Shown: piece after piece, positions 32,825 through 42,441 of the stretch | Numbering within the stretch: position 1 is the stretch's first letter | Layout of the letters: the number at the start of each line of letters is the position of its first letter | Source: Ophiocordyceps camponoti-saundersi (nom. inval.) | Lineage: Eukaryota > Ascomycota > Sordariomycetes > Hypocreales > Ophiocordycipitaceae | DNA length: 64,000 nucleotides | Reading direction: 5' to 3' | Assembly: GCA_003339415.1 (NCBI GenBank) | Contig: PDHQ01000004.1 | Coordinates: 184,207-248,206 of the forward strand | Made by a program: the position numbers and the translations under genes | Notes under the pieces: generated by a model | Seen by the model: the letters and a program-made list of their open reading frames with translations, nothing else | The model's database searches: none | What the model was told of the DNA's origin: nothing

Positions 32825-32865
<41 letters not shown>
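32805..32865. repeat. compound (TGTA)n-(TA)n microsatellite
   Basis: About six TGTA units pass into about 18 uninterrupted TA units, read directly. A separate CATA run lies at about 32752-32770. Confidence 0.9.
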
Positions 32866-32869
<4 letters not shown>

Positions 32870-33143
32870 GCATAATCCATCGATTGGAATGAAAATGGCA
32901 TATGCAGATAACCTTTGTGCTGAAAGGTTTGAGCATACATACATATGTAGTATGTATACACATACATATGTGCAAACACATGCAAGCGAATACTCACCCT
33001 TCATGAGCTCACATTCATTCGTATTCACTCGAGCATAACATACATACATACGTTTCAACACGTGTTTCCGTATTAACATGTCTATCCGTACAGACAGACA
33101 TACGAATCTCTCGAGCTTCACCATGACAGGTGTGTTTTCTGCC

Positions 33144-33171
<28 letters not shown>
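33144..33171. repeat. (TCA)n microsatellite upstream of the oxidase gene
   Basis: Nine TCA units, about 30 bp before the ATG of the FAD-linked oxidase; presumably in its leader. Confidence 0.85.
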
Positions 33172-33174
<3 letters not shown>

Positions 33175-33202
33175 TGTATTCCCTCACAATCACTTCAAGG
33201 CC

Positions 33203-35000
33203 ATGTTCTCTCACATAGCCTTCTTCCTAACATCCATCTTCCTCGTCACCACCTCCCTCGCCGACCCGCGCCTCACCAACGAGTACGAATCGCCGACTGC
33301 CAGCCCGTGGGAACTCGCCTGCACCAGCCTCGGCGCCCTCTTCCCAGCCTCCACCTTGTTCCGCTGGAGCAAAGGTTACGGTGCCATCAGCGACGAGAAC
33401 TGGTGCGTTTTGCTGGCTTCCCCCCACCTTTAACATCTTCATCATCACCAAGGGGGACCGTTTTCAAGACTCATGCAAAATAAAGGTCGGCCACGGCCAG
33501 GGCCAAGCCCGGATGCGTCCTTCGGCCGGAGAACACGACGCAGTTGCAGACGATAGTCCGACTCCTCTCGCGCAAACGCGTCCCCTTCGCCATCCGCTCC
33601 GGGGGACACAACCCGGCCCCCGGCGCGGCCAACATCGACAACGGCGTCCTCGTCGATCTCGCCCTTCTCGACCGCGTCTCGTACACCCCGGGCTCCGGCA
33701 CCGTCGACGTCGGCACCGGAGCGAAGTGGACCAAGGTTTATACCGTTCTTGATCGGCATGGCGTGACGGCCGTTGGCGGTAGGATCCTCGACGTCGGCGT
33801 CGGCGGTCTGTTGCTGGGAAGCAAGTCTTTTGATACGATTCAGACGTGAGATTTTAAACTGATTCTTTTTTTTCTCTCTCTCATCTTCATCCCCTAAAGG
33901 CGGCTTGTCGTGGATGTCGAATCTGTACGGCCTCGGATGTGACAACGTTGCTGAACACGAGGTGTGTAAAAGGGGGTTCATCTCTGAATGAGAAAGACTC
34001 ATCTCCCTACCCAGGTCGTTCTCGCCAATGGAACCTTGATCAAGGCAAACGCTACGAGAAACGCCGACTTGCATTGGGCTCTCAAGGGTGGCGGTAACAA
34101 CTTTGGTTCGCCGCCATCTCGGTTTTCCCCCAATATGCTTGGAAGGGGAATCAAGGGCTGACACGAGGCCCATCTTCCAACCCAGCCATCGTCACCTCCT
34201 TCAAGCTCTACACGTATCCTATAGGTCGGGTATGGGGCGGCATCAGGCTTTATGGGCTGGACCAGTTGCCAGCCTTGTACACGGCCATGGCAGAATACCA
34301 GTCTCAGGCCGTTCAGGACAGCCATGCGAGCGTGATGCTTCAAGCCTTTCCCACAAACCACACCCTCGGCGCCGTTTTGACGGTAGTTTACTTAAAGGCC
34401 GAAGCCTGGCCTTCCGTCCTGGCTCCCTTTTCCCGCATCCCCTTCACCACAGACGCCACCAAGATCAGATCATACCTGGACCTCCTTGCCAACACCAACA
34501 TCCCTACCCTGCCCAGATACGACTGGCGTGCCTCGACGGTAAAGCCCGACGGCCGTCTCTACGCCTCGATCCACAACATGACTTCGTCGTCGTCGTCGAC
34601 GCTCGAGCCCCTTTCCCGCCTGACGTCCGGCACCTTGGCCGTTGGTCTGCAGCCGATGAGCCGAAGCGGCGTGCTGGCTGGTCGACGGCGCGGCGGGAAC
34701 GCCCTCGGCCTCTCCCCTGAAGCCCAGACCTGGTTGGTTCTCGCCGGCGCTTGGTATTTCCCCTCGGATGACGGGCCGGCTCACGAGGCCATCCGGGAGT
34801 TAGGGGGGAGGGTTGGGACCGAAGCTGCTGGGTTGGGGCTCGGGTTGTCGTATCTGTTTATGAATGACGCGAGCTTCGATCAGCCTGTCATTGCCAGCTA
34901 CGGTGCTGAGAACGTGGCTCGGCTTAGAGACGTGCAGCGGGTTTACGATCCTGACCGTGTCTTTCAAGAGCTGGTTCCAGGGGGGTTTAAACTGGGATGA
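33203..35000 (+). CDS. secreted FAD-linked oxidase (berberine-bridge-like)
   Basis: FAD-binding PCMH-type oxidoreductase with a C-terminal BBE segment. Such enzymes oxidise sugars or natural-product intermediates with O2. Five exons: 33203-33402, 33486-33820, 33900-33961, 34015-34105 and 34186-35000. Product 500 residues. A signal peptide ([14 protein letters not shown]) precedes the mature chain. The flavin-attachment motif is AIRSGGHNP with the expected His; further landmarks are [34 protein letters not shown] and the terminal [17 protein letters not shown]. Intron 2 begins GCAAGT at 33821, so it appears to be a GC-AG intron: no GT donor restores the frame into [10 protein letters not shown]. 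The other three introns are GT-AG. It lies 233 bp before a UbiA prenyltransferase on the same strand, which suggests a shared pathway. Confidence 0.92.
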
Positions 35001-35233
35001 AATTGTATGAGTCTGTCTTGCTTTGTATTCCTTAACCGGTGATTCGTCTATATGAACCCCCGTCCTGGCTTTAGGTTGCGATGCCATCGACGTCTGCCTA
35101 TTGCCCGGCTGCTACGTCTTATATCGAGAGCATACGTTACAGCAACCCACACCCCCTAAAGCCCGTATAAGAGGAGGCAGAGAGACAACTCTCCGACCTA
35201 CATCAACCATCAAACCCTCCCTGTCCCACGACC

Positions 35234-36208
35234 ATGGCACCCAAATCACGCAGAGAAACAGACTCTCTCGCCACCCAATACGGGGGCCACCACAGCGGTG
35301 TCTGGGTCTCCCACCTACCATCCTCCTGGATACCCCTCGTTCAGCTGTCGCGACTGAGTCCACCGGTCGGTCTGGCCCTCATCTACCTACCGCACCTATT
35401 CGGCGCCCTCCTCGCGGCTATCCAGCAAGGCACGCCGGCCAGAGACCTTCTCCGAGCCTGTGCCGTCCTCTTCATCGGCAGCTTCTTCTTCTCCAATGCG
35501 GCTCACGGGTGGAACGACGTGGTGGACGCGCCGCTCGACCGTCTCGTAGCCCGGACTCGGACCCGACCCATCCCGCGAGGGGCCCTCTCCGTCCGGGCAG
35601 CCGTATGCTTCGTCTTCAGCCAGGCTGTAGGCGCCGCTGCCGTTCTCTTCCTTCTCATGCCGGTCCATGCTGCGCCTTGTACGCTGCCGAGCATCGTCGC
35701 CACATGCTACTACCCCTGGGCCAAGAGACACACTCACATGGCCCAGCTGGTCCTCGGCTTCTGCCTATCTTGGGGTGTAGTCGTCGGCTTCGAATCGCTT
35801 TCCGAGTCGTCGATGGGCGTCCCGACTTTCTGTCTGGTGGCGGCCTGTATCCTCTGGACGGCCGTCTACGATACCATCTACGCACACCAGGACGCCGACG
35901 ACGACGCTCGGCTCGGGCTCAAGAGCATGGCTCTGCTGTTCCGCGGTCATACCAAGGCCGTCTTGTGGCTTTTCGTCTTACTCGTGGCTGGTCTTCTCGT
36001 CGGCGTCGGTCTCGCTGCCTCGATGGCTTGGCCTTACTTTCTCATCACGCCTTTGGGATCGGCCCTCTCGCTGGGCGTCATGGTGGCTCGTGTCGAGCTT
36101 GGTGATCCGTTCAGTTGCTGGTGGTGGTTTCGTTACGGCTTCTGGCTTGCTGGCTCGTCTATTGCTGTTGGGTTGTCGTCTGAGTATGCACTTAGCCTGA
36201 CCTTTTGA
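35234..36208 (+). CDS. UbiA-type prenyltransferase
   Basis: Integral membrane aromatic prenyltransferase: it transfers a polyprenyl group to a hydroxybenzoate-like or polyketide acceptor. Single exon, 324 residues, with about eight hydrophobic helices. The two Asp-rich motifs that bind Mg-diphosphate are NDVVDAPLD at 94-102 and YDTIYAHQDADDD at about 212-224. The N terminus has no mitochondrial presequence as expected for Coq2. It lies 233 bp downstream of a secreted FAD oxidase and convergent with a cupin gene 90 bp away. Both points favour a secondary-metabolism (meroterpenoid-type) role over ubiquinone synthesis; this is an inference from context and N terminus. Confidence 0.93.
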   Translation: MAPKSRRETDSLATQYGGHHSGVWVSHLPSSWIPLVQLSRLSPPVGLALIYLPHLFGALLAAIQQGTPARDLLRACAVLFIGSFFFSNAAHGWNDVVDAPLDRLVARTRTRPIPRGALSVRAAVCFVFSQAVGAAAVLFLLMPVHAAPCTLPSIVATCYYPWAKRHTHMAQLVLGFCLSWGVVVGFESLSESSMGVPTFCLVAACILWTAVYDTIYAHQDADDDARLGLKSMALLFRGHTKAVLWLFVLLVAGLLVGVGLAASMAWPYFLITPLGSALSLGVMVARVELGDPFSCWWWFRYGFWLAGSSIAVGLSSEYALSLTF

Positions 36209-36297
36209 GAGCCAAATCGTTGCTTCATATGCTGTACATGGATCCAGTCATGACATGTGTTTATGTATCATCCTCGGATTCTAAAGTCAACACTCTC

Positions 36298-36991
36298 TCA
36301 GTCCATCTTCACTCCGTCAGTCAATCCCATCTTCTCCCAAGCCTGACTCCGATCCGTCGTCCATTCCTCGTAAAAGGGTCGGTATCCCAGCAGTCGTCCA
36401 AGCCATCTCCCGACGACGATACCCAAGAGATGAGAAGCAGAAGAGCGCAAAGGCACCCAGCGCGGAAGAGTCAGACACGAGCCCGCAGCATCAAACATCT
36501 GCCAAAGAACGTCAGCTCAGCTATACGTTAGTGAAGGAAACCCCCCCTTGGCAAGCATCGGTCAAGTCAGCACTTACACACAAGGCCTGTATCAAGTCGA
36601 GACTCTCGCCCGATAGAAACAGCTGCTCTTGATATGCGTACCAGTTCTCGAAAAAGGCAAGCTCCAGCCTGAAAGGACTCGCGCTCTCCGCCCCAGATAG
36701 CAGCATACGCACCCTTTGCGATTCGCCCCCGTCGAGAGGATACGTCCGGTGGTTGACGCCTCGTCGTAAGGTGACGACGCCATCGCCGGGTCGAAGCACC
36801 CTCTCAACGCCCTCGACTTCGACGACGAGAGAACCTTCAAGCACCTCGACGTATTCGTCTTGATACAGGTGAAAGTGCATCGGTGGCTTGGCTTGATGGC
36901 GGAGACGAGGGTGATCCGTTCGGAAGATGACTTCGAACCGAAAGGCTCGCCTGTCATCGGGGAGCACCCTTGTTGTTAGGCCTCCACCCAT
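36298..36991 (-). CDS. cupin-domain protein
   Basis: Small beta-barrel cupin. Exons 36991-36578 and 36498-36298; the 79-bp intron starts GTAAGT at 36577. Product 204 residues. The first cupin motif reads PPMHFHLYQDEYVEVLEG (metal-type His, His and Glu pattern) and the second PGDGVVTLRRGVNHRTYP with the last His. The C-terminal 70 residues form a hydrophobic-basic tail (LLGIVVGRWLGRLLGY). Such single-domain cupins occur in fungal biosynthetic clusters as cyclases or isomerases, but also elsewhere; no reaction is claimed. It is convergent with the prenyltransferase gene, 90 bp apart. Confidence 0.82.
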
Positions 36992-37758
36992 GCTATTTTC
37001 ATCTCCCTCTTAGTATGTACGTCTGCTTCTCTCGTTGGCTGGGCCTTATAGGAAACTTGACATACGCCGTGATGGCCAGGATTCCGTCCTCATTTTCATG
37101 AAGCAGAGCAGCACGTTGCTTGTCTATGACACTCATTGCTTAACAGTGATGGAGGTTGATGAAAAGGGTCCGGTACCGCTGCGTCTCCGTTTAGACAGAG
37201 TGTTGATGGTTACCTTTTCGGCATCCGTGGATTCCACGTTCATCACCGTCTTTCTACAACCCTTGAGATGGTCATAACGCTTCGTATTCACAGCGAGACG
37301 CCATATCCGTGTACTCGAGGCGAAATATTGCCCCGCCTCGGACGAAACGCCGGCAGGTCGATACTCTGAAGTCATCATGCTTCTTTGCTGGGACTGACTG
37401 CCTGTAAGTTAAGCTTGATGAATGTCGTTTTTCGAGGCTTCCTTCGAGGTTCCTTCAATTTGAATGAGAGGCTTTCGTCGTCTGCAAAATGAGCTGTATT
37501 CTTCTTGTAAGAGGCCCTTGCTTGAGTGCCTCGTATAGAGTCGACGCATAGGAGTAGTCAAATACCTAGCATGTCTAATGAATGATCTATCAAGTCAGTA
37601 GTCTACTATCGGCCTCTGCATGAACCAGATAACACAGAAAAAGCCACGATACTGGTCTAATAAATGATAAAGAGAGGAAGAACAAAAAGAGGCGTCTGCC
37701 AAGCACATTCAATGGTGTGGAAGTGGGGCAAAAAACGAGGAAAAAATCCAAAAGGAAA
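36992..37758. other. intergenic
   Basis: 767 bp containing the presumed cupin promoter and nothing else I can support. Short minus- and plus-strand frames at 37035-37378 overlap each other and match no family. Confidence 0.55.
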
Positions 37759-37839
37759 TGCCACACCGAGGAATCGAACCTCGAACGTCAGTGGTCTGCG
37801 TTTCCACAAACTGATATGTTGCCTTTACACCAGTATGGC
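37759..37839 (-). tRNA. tRNA-His (GTG) with a 10-nt intron
   Basis: On the minus strand the acceptor arm 5' GCCATAC pairs with GTGTGGC (one G-T), discriminator A. The D stem GTGT pairs with ACAT. The anticodon stem TCAGT pairs with ACTGA around the loop TTGTGG, with anticodon GTG at 37807-37805. The T arm is CGAGG-TTCGATT-CCTCG. The 10 extra bases AAACGCAGAC (37803-37794) sit just after the base 3' of the anticodon, the canonical site of nuclear tRNA introns. The 5' GCCAT and discriminator A match fungal tRNA-His. Confidence 0.9.
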
Positions 37840-38263
37840 TGTACAACTTGCTCGTGTGCTGCTTGAAGGTCACGGCTTTATAATTGTATATGAAGTCTTA
37901 TTGCCAAAATCTCTTTCTCTGCCCGGTAGAGCCATCACACAACACCAGCACACATGATGAAGCTCCAATCCCCTCCTATCAACAAGCTACAAGTTCACAA
38001 ACTCGTCTTTCGCACTACAACATACCCGTTCCCACCTTCAATCACGACAAGAATGCCAATCCGACACCCCCAATCTCAAAGACAGGGATCTTCACCACAC
38101 CCGTTCACCGAGGCATTCCACGGCTGTTATCGATAGCGCACATCAGTAATCACTCCACCCAAAGAAATTCGCAGCACGACTCTCTCTCTCTCTCTCTCTC
38201 CGTCTCTAGAAAAGGAGAGAGAAAATCTCTGACAAAAAAAACTGCATCAATTGCATCCCCGTC
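37840..38263. other. intergenic, promoter of DBP3
   Basis: 424 bp between the tRNA and DBP3. It contains a (TC)n run at about 38178-38202 and an A-rich leader just before the DBP3 start; no other feature is seen. Confidence 0.6.
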
Positions 38264-40234
38264 ATGGGCGCCGCCGTAAAGCACTCCCTCGCAGAGAGCA
38301 CAGCGGTATCGTCTCGACCTTTGAAAAAGACCAAGATTGACGAAGATGGGCAGCCTCAGAAGGAGGTGAAGAAGATGAAGAAGAACAAGGACAAGAAGAG
38401 TAAGAAGGAAAAGATGCCCCAGGAGAACGATCATGGTAAAGTTGGAGAAGAAGAAGAAAATGATGATGATGGTGATGATCAGCGCGAGGCTAGAAAGGCT
38501 GCTAAAAGGGCTCGAAGGGCGGAGAAGAAGAGAGAGGCTGGTCGCTTGGCAAGAGATGATGAAGCAGACGAGCCGCAACATGTTCCGGATAAGAAGAACA
38601 AGAAGAGTAAGAGCAAGAGCAAGAGAAAGGCTTCGACCGATGACAGGCAACGAGGACGATACGAACAGACAATCAGCCTCTCAAGCGTTCCGCAGTCGGA
38701 AATCGACACCTTCTTATCAACCCATCACATCGCCGTCACCGACCCTCGTCACCCCGATAGCGAAACCCACCTCCGGCCCGTGACCGAATTCCATCATCTG
38801 CCGTCGACGAACCTACTAGAGAAGCAGCCATCGCCGCTAGCAGGCTTCACGACCCCGACCCCGATCCAAGCCGCAGCATGGCCGTACGCCCTCTCCGGCC
38901 GCGACGTCGTGGGCGTAGCCGAGACGGGCTCCGGCAAGACGCTAGCCTTTGCCCTCCCCTGCGTCGAATCCCTATCGCCGTCATCTTCAGGCGCGCCGAG
39001 CACGACGACCAAAGCCGTCATCATATCGCCTACGCGCGAACTCGCCATGCAGACGCACACCCAGCTCGCCCGCCTAGCCGACCTCGTCGGCCTGGGCTGC
39101 GTCTGCCTCTACGGCGGCGCCTCCAAAGACGAGCAGCGAGCGAAGCTGAAGCGCGGATGCGACGTCGTCGTCGCCACCCCCGGCCGTCTCAAGGACTTGA
39201 TGGCCGACGGCGACGTGAGGCTAGGCAGCGTCCGCTTCGTCGTCCTGGACGAGGCCGACCGCATGCTCGACCGCGGCTTCGAGGACGACATCAAGCACAT
39301 CATCGGCTGCTGTCCGCCGCGCGAGCAGCGCCAGACGCTCATGTTCACGGCCACCTGGCCGCAATCGGTGCAGGCCCTGGCCTCGACCTTCACCGTCGAC
39401 CCGGTAAGGATCACCGTCGGCGCATCCGCTTCCGCCGTCGGCGCCTCCTCCTCTTCCGCCAACGATGGGGGCATCGTCGAGCTGCAGGCCAACGCGCGCA
39501 TCAAGCAGCGCGTCCTTGTCCTGGACTGGAAAGACAAGGAGGGCCTTCTTCTGCAGACGATCCGCACACATCAGCAGGGCAAGCACAAGAACGACCGCAT
39601 CCTCGTCTTCTGTCTTTACAAGAAGGAGGCGACGCGCGTGGAGAGCACGTTGAGCCGCAAGGGTGTACGCGTCGTCGGCATCCACGGCGACCTCCGCCAA
39701 GAGCAGCGTACGAGGAGCCTCGAGGCTTTCAAGTCGGGCGAGACGCCCGTCCTGGTCGCCACCGACGTTGCGGCCCGGGGACTGGACATTCCCGAGGTCA
39801 AGCTGGTGATTAATGTCACGGTATGATTTGCTTCTTCAACTTCTACAACTCCCCTACCCCTTCTCTTCGGAGCTTGGGAGAGCTCACTGATCTCTGTACA
39901 GTTTCCCCTGACCATTGAGGACTACGTCCATCGGATTGGACGGACCGGGCGAGCTGGCAACAGCGGCGAGGCCATCACCTTCTTTACAGTCCAGGACAAG
40001 GCGCACTCCGGCTCGTGAGCTACTTCCCGATCCTCGTCCCTTCTTGTTCTCTCTTGCGCATGCTTACCTCCGTCACGCAGCCTGATCAACGTGCTCAAGG
40101 GCGCCAACCAGCCGGTTCCCGATGAGCTTCTCAAGTTCGGCACGACGGTGAAGAAGAAGACGCACGACATGTACGGCTCCTTCTTCAAGGATGTCGACAT
40201 GACGCAGAAAGCGACCAAGATTACGTTTGATTAG
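38264..40234 (+). CDS. DBP3: DEAD-box RNA helicase Dbp3
   Basis: ATP-dependent nucleolar RNA helicase of 60S ribosomal subunit assembly. Exons 38264-39820, 39902-40014 and 40081-40234. Product 607 residues. The first 140 residues are a Lys/Glu-rich nucleolar tail ([25 protein letters not shown]). The helicase core carries the Q motif [14 protein letters not shown], motif I AETGSGKT at 219-226, Ia PTRELA, DEAD at 329-332, TATW (for the SAT position), [13 protein letters not shown] and [14 protein letters not shown] and the ending [19 protein letters not shown] identify Dbp3. A short Ser/Ala-rich insertion ([15 protein letters not shown]) sits between the two RecA domains. The stop codon TAG (40232-40234) overlaps the stop of the convergent RFT1 gene. 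Confidence 0.95.
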
Positions 40235-41949
40235 TCGGTCGTCGCAGTCTTTTGTGTCACCGTTTGACAGCCTCTCGCCCACGGAGGGAGTTGAAACATT
40301 GCAGCAGCAGGCTCCTCTCGAAGAATAGTCTGCAAAAGCGGGCGCGTTTTGTGAGCATAAATCTTCTCAAAGAGGATAGACATAGACCGTAAAAAGGAAA
40401 GAAACACGTACATGAGGGCAAGAAAAGGAACGGCACATGCAGCGATTTTGGCAAGGGTCATGATGGGCTCCGACTCTGCGCCGTCGAGAACATGCATTCT
40501 GGCGAGGGTGGTGCCGACGGCGAGGGCAGCACCGACGGTATATCGCGGTAGCAGCTCGGTCAGAGAGAAGTCGATGCGGCGGGTGCGAAAGTAGGCCTTG
40601 ATGAAGACGGTGCACCAACAGATGCGGCACAGCAGGTTAATCATGTTCGCGATGACGAGGCCGTGGGCGCCGAGACCGAAGACGCGCATGAGAACGAAGG
40701 CGGCGGCGGCAAAGACGAGGGAGAAGACGGCCATTGCGAAAGACTGGCGATGAAGTTGGCGCTCGTCGGCGACGGAGGCGACAAAGGCTTCTACCAGGCC
40801 GTTGATGGCCAGGAAGGGCACGTAGAGGCTGTAGGTGGCGAGGACGCTGCCGGCGCCGGCGGCGGACCAACGACGGCCGGCGACGAGGGTGAGTAGCGGA
40901 GGCGCGGCAAAGGGGCCGAGGGCGACGACGGCGGCGGAGAGGACGAGATAGAGCCTGGTGAGTGTGCTGAGGCTACCGCGAGCCTCGGTGAGGGCCGAGG
41001 CCTGCTTAATTTTGGGATCCGTCTGCTTCTTCTTGTTATCGGCATCGACCTGCTGTTCGGGCGAAAGCAGAAGCGAAAAGTAGCCGCGGCAGGATTCCTC
41101 GATGGGTTGAAAGAGCAGACGAGCCAGCAAGCCGCCGTAGTTGTTGGCGAGAGCGTAAACGCCCTGGACGCTGGAGGAAGCCAGTATGGAGACGAGGAGG
41201 GTATCGCCCTGGGTGAGCAAGTGCTTGACCACACCCTGGGCGGTGACGGAGCCGGCTAGACGGACGGCAGGACGGTACAGGTAGCCGGCGACGAAAGAGG
41301 CCGACGAAGGGCCGTCGTGGACGATGCGGCGCGGCAGAAGCGAAAAGTCGAGGGCCAGACGACGGGCTGCGACTGCGTAGACGATCAATAGAGCTGAAGC
41401 GTAGGCGAGTTGGCCGAGGGCAAATGGCAACACGTCTTCAGACGACGAGCCGACGGTGAAGAAGACGACGAGGACGCGCATCAGGCCGGCGACCGACTCT
41501 GCCACAGCGCGAGGACCGAAAGACAGCCTCGCCTGCATCAGCAAAAAGGCCGGCTCGGCGAGCAATTCGACGACAGCGGCGACGGCATAAACAGCCAAGG
41601 CACCATCATCACCATGACGGACGTCTCGAAAGGAGAAGACAAGCCTCAAGACGAAGATGAAGCCGGCGCCGACAAGGGCAGCCAGGTATCCCAAGTTGAC
41701 GAGCGCCTGTGACGAAAGCGCGCTCTCATCGGCGGCGACGCGAGGCACGGCGACTCGCAATCCACCGCGGGCGAAGAACAGCACCGTCTGGGCTGAGGCG
41801 TCGAGCTTGGCTGCGAGGCCGAGCTGGGGGGCCGTCACGCGTCGTATTAGGAGGAGTTGGTTGGCGACGAAGCCTATGAGGCGGGAGGCTAGTTGTAGGC
41901 CTATGAGGACGGAGGCGCCGCGGAGGCGGGCGGATGCTGGGGAGGGCAT
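40231..41949 (-). CDS. RFT1: ER glycolipid translocation protein Rft1
   Basis: Multi-spanning ER membrane protein needed to use cytosolic-face Man5GlcNAc2-PP-dolichol for N-glycosylation; whether it is itself the flippase is debated. Single exon, 572 residues, about 12-14 hydrophobic segments. Signatures: the N-terminal [22 protein letters not shown], the segment [11 protein letters not shown], the loop [33 protein letters not shown], and [17 protein letters not shown] hydrophilic loop [15 protein letters not shown] lies mid-protein. The frame ends with TAA whose complement starts at 40231, so its last bases are shared with the stop codon of DBP3 on the other strand. Confidence 0.95.
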   Translation of the reverse strand: MPSPASARLRGASVLIGLQLASRLIGFVANQLLLIRRVTAPQLGLAAKLDASAQTVLFFARGGLRVAVPRVAADESALSSQALVNLGYLAALVGAGFIFVLRLVFSFRDVRHGDDGALAVYAVAAVVELLAEPAFLLMQARLSFGPRAVAESVAGLMRVLVVFFTVGSSSEDVLPFALGQLAYASALLIVYAVAARRLALDFSLLPRRIVHDGPSSASFVAGYLYRPAVRLAGSVTAQGVVKHLLTQGDTLLVSILASSSVQGVYALANNYGGLLARLLFQPIEESCRGYFSLLLSPEQQVDADNKKKQTDPKIKQASALTEARGSLSTLTRLYLVLSAAVVALGPFAAPPLLTLVAGRRWSAAGAGSVLATYSLYVPFLAINGLVEAFVASVADERQLHRQSFAMAVFSLVFAAAAFVLMRVFGLGAHGLVIANMINLLCRICWCTVFIKAYFRTRRIDFSLTELLPRYTVGAALAVGTTLARMHVLDGAESEPIMTLAKIAACAVPFLALMYVFLSFLRSMSILFEKIYAHKTRPLLQTILREEPAAAMFQLPPWARGCQTVTQKTATTD

Positions 41950-42441
41950 CTCTGGGGGGGGGGGGCGGGTTGGGCGTGTTGGTGGGGGAGGGGGGGTGAG
42001 GATGGGGGAGGGCCCGGAGGGGGATGGGTTGGATGATTTTGGTCAGGTGACTTTTGTAGACTACTAGGGATATATCATATATGGAAGGTGAGTTGTCTTG
42101 TGTGCATGTTGATCGTGTAGGTATTAACTCGGGACTGAGGAGTGAGTAGGTATGTATGTAGATGCATGCAAGTTATGTTGTCTCGTCTATACATTCGAGT
42201 CTCTGATGCGTTGTGATGTAAGGAAAAGGGAAGAAACGAAATATCGAGATGAAGACCGGATGTGATGATCCTCCTCCCTCCGTCCATGCCCAGTCATTCT
42301 GTTCTTCAAATCAGAAAAAAGAAGAGGAATAAAGATCAACAAACAACAGCAAAATCTCATCATCATCATCATCATCCAGTCCGTCGTCGTAGGCTTCAAA
42401 AAAAGAAATCAGGAGATGAGAGGGAACCAATAATCCAAACT
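41950..42441. other. intergenic, G-rich then AT-rich
   Basis: 492 bp: a G-rich run (about 41952-42015) just upstream of RFT1, a TAGGTATGTATGTAGATGCATG stretch near 42145, and a (CAT)n run at 42357-42376 before the dioxygenase 3' end. No gene is supported. Confidence 0.6.

Larger units (their letters stand above)
31555..33202. other. AT-rich intergenic region with microsatellites
   Basis: 1.6 kb between divergently oriented genes, clearly more AT-rich than the flanks and full of CATACATA/TATGTATG words. It contains the (GTAT)n-(TA)n and (TCA)n runs listed separately and the promoters of both flanking genes. No gene or RNA is supported. Confidence 0.6.

Noticed and set aside
33445..34173. 242-codon minus-strand frame opposite the oxidase gene
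   Set aside because: Shadow of the well-supported plus-strand oxidase exons.
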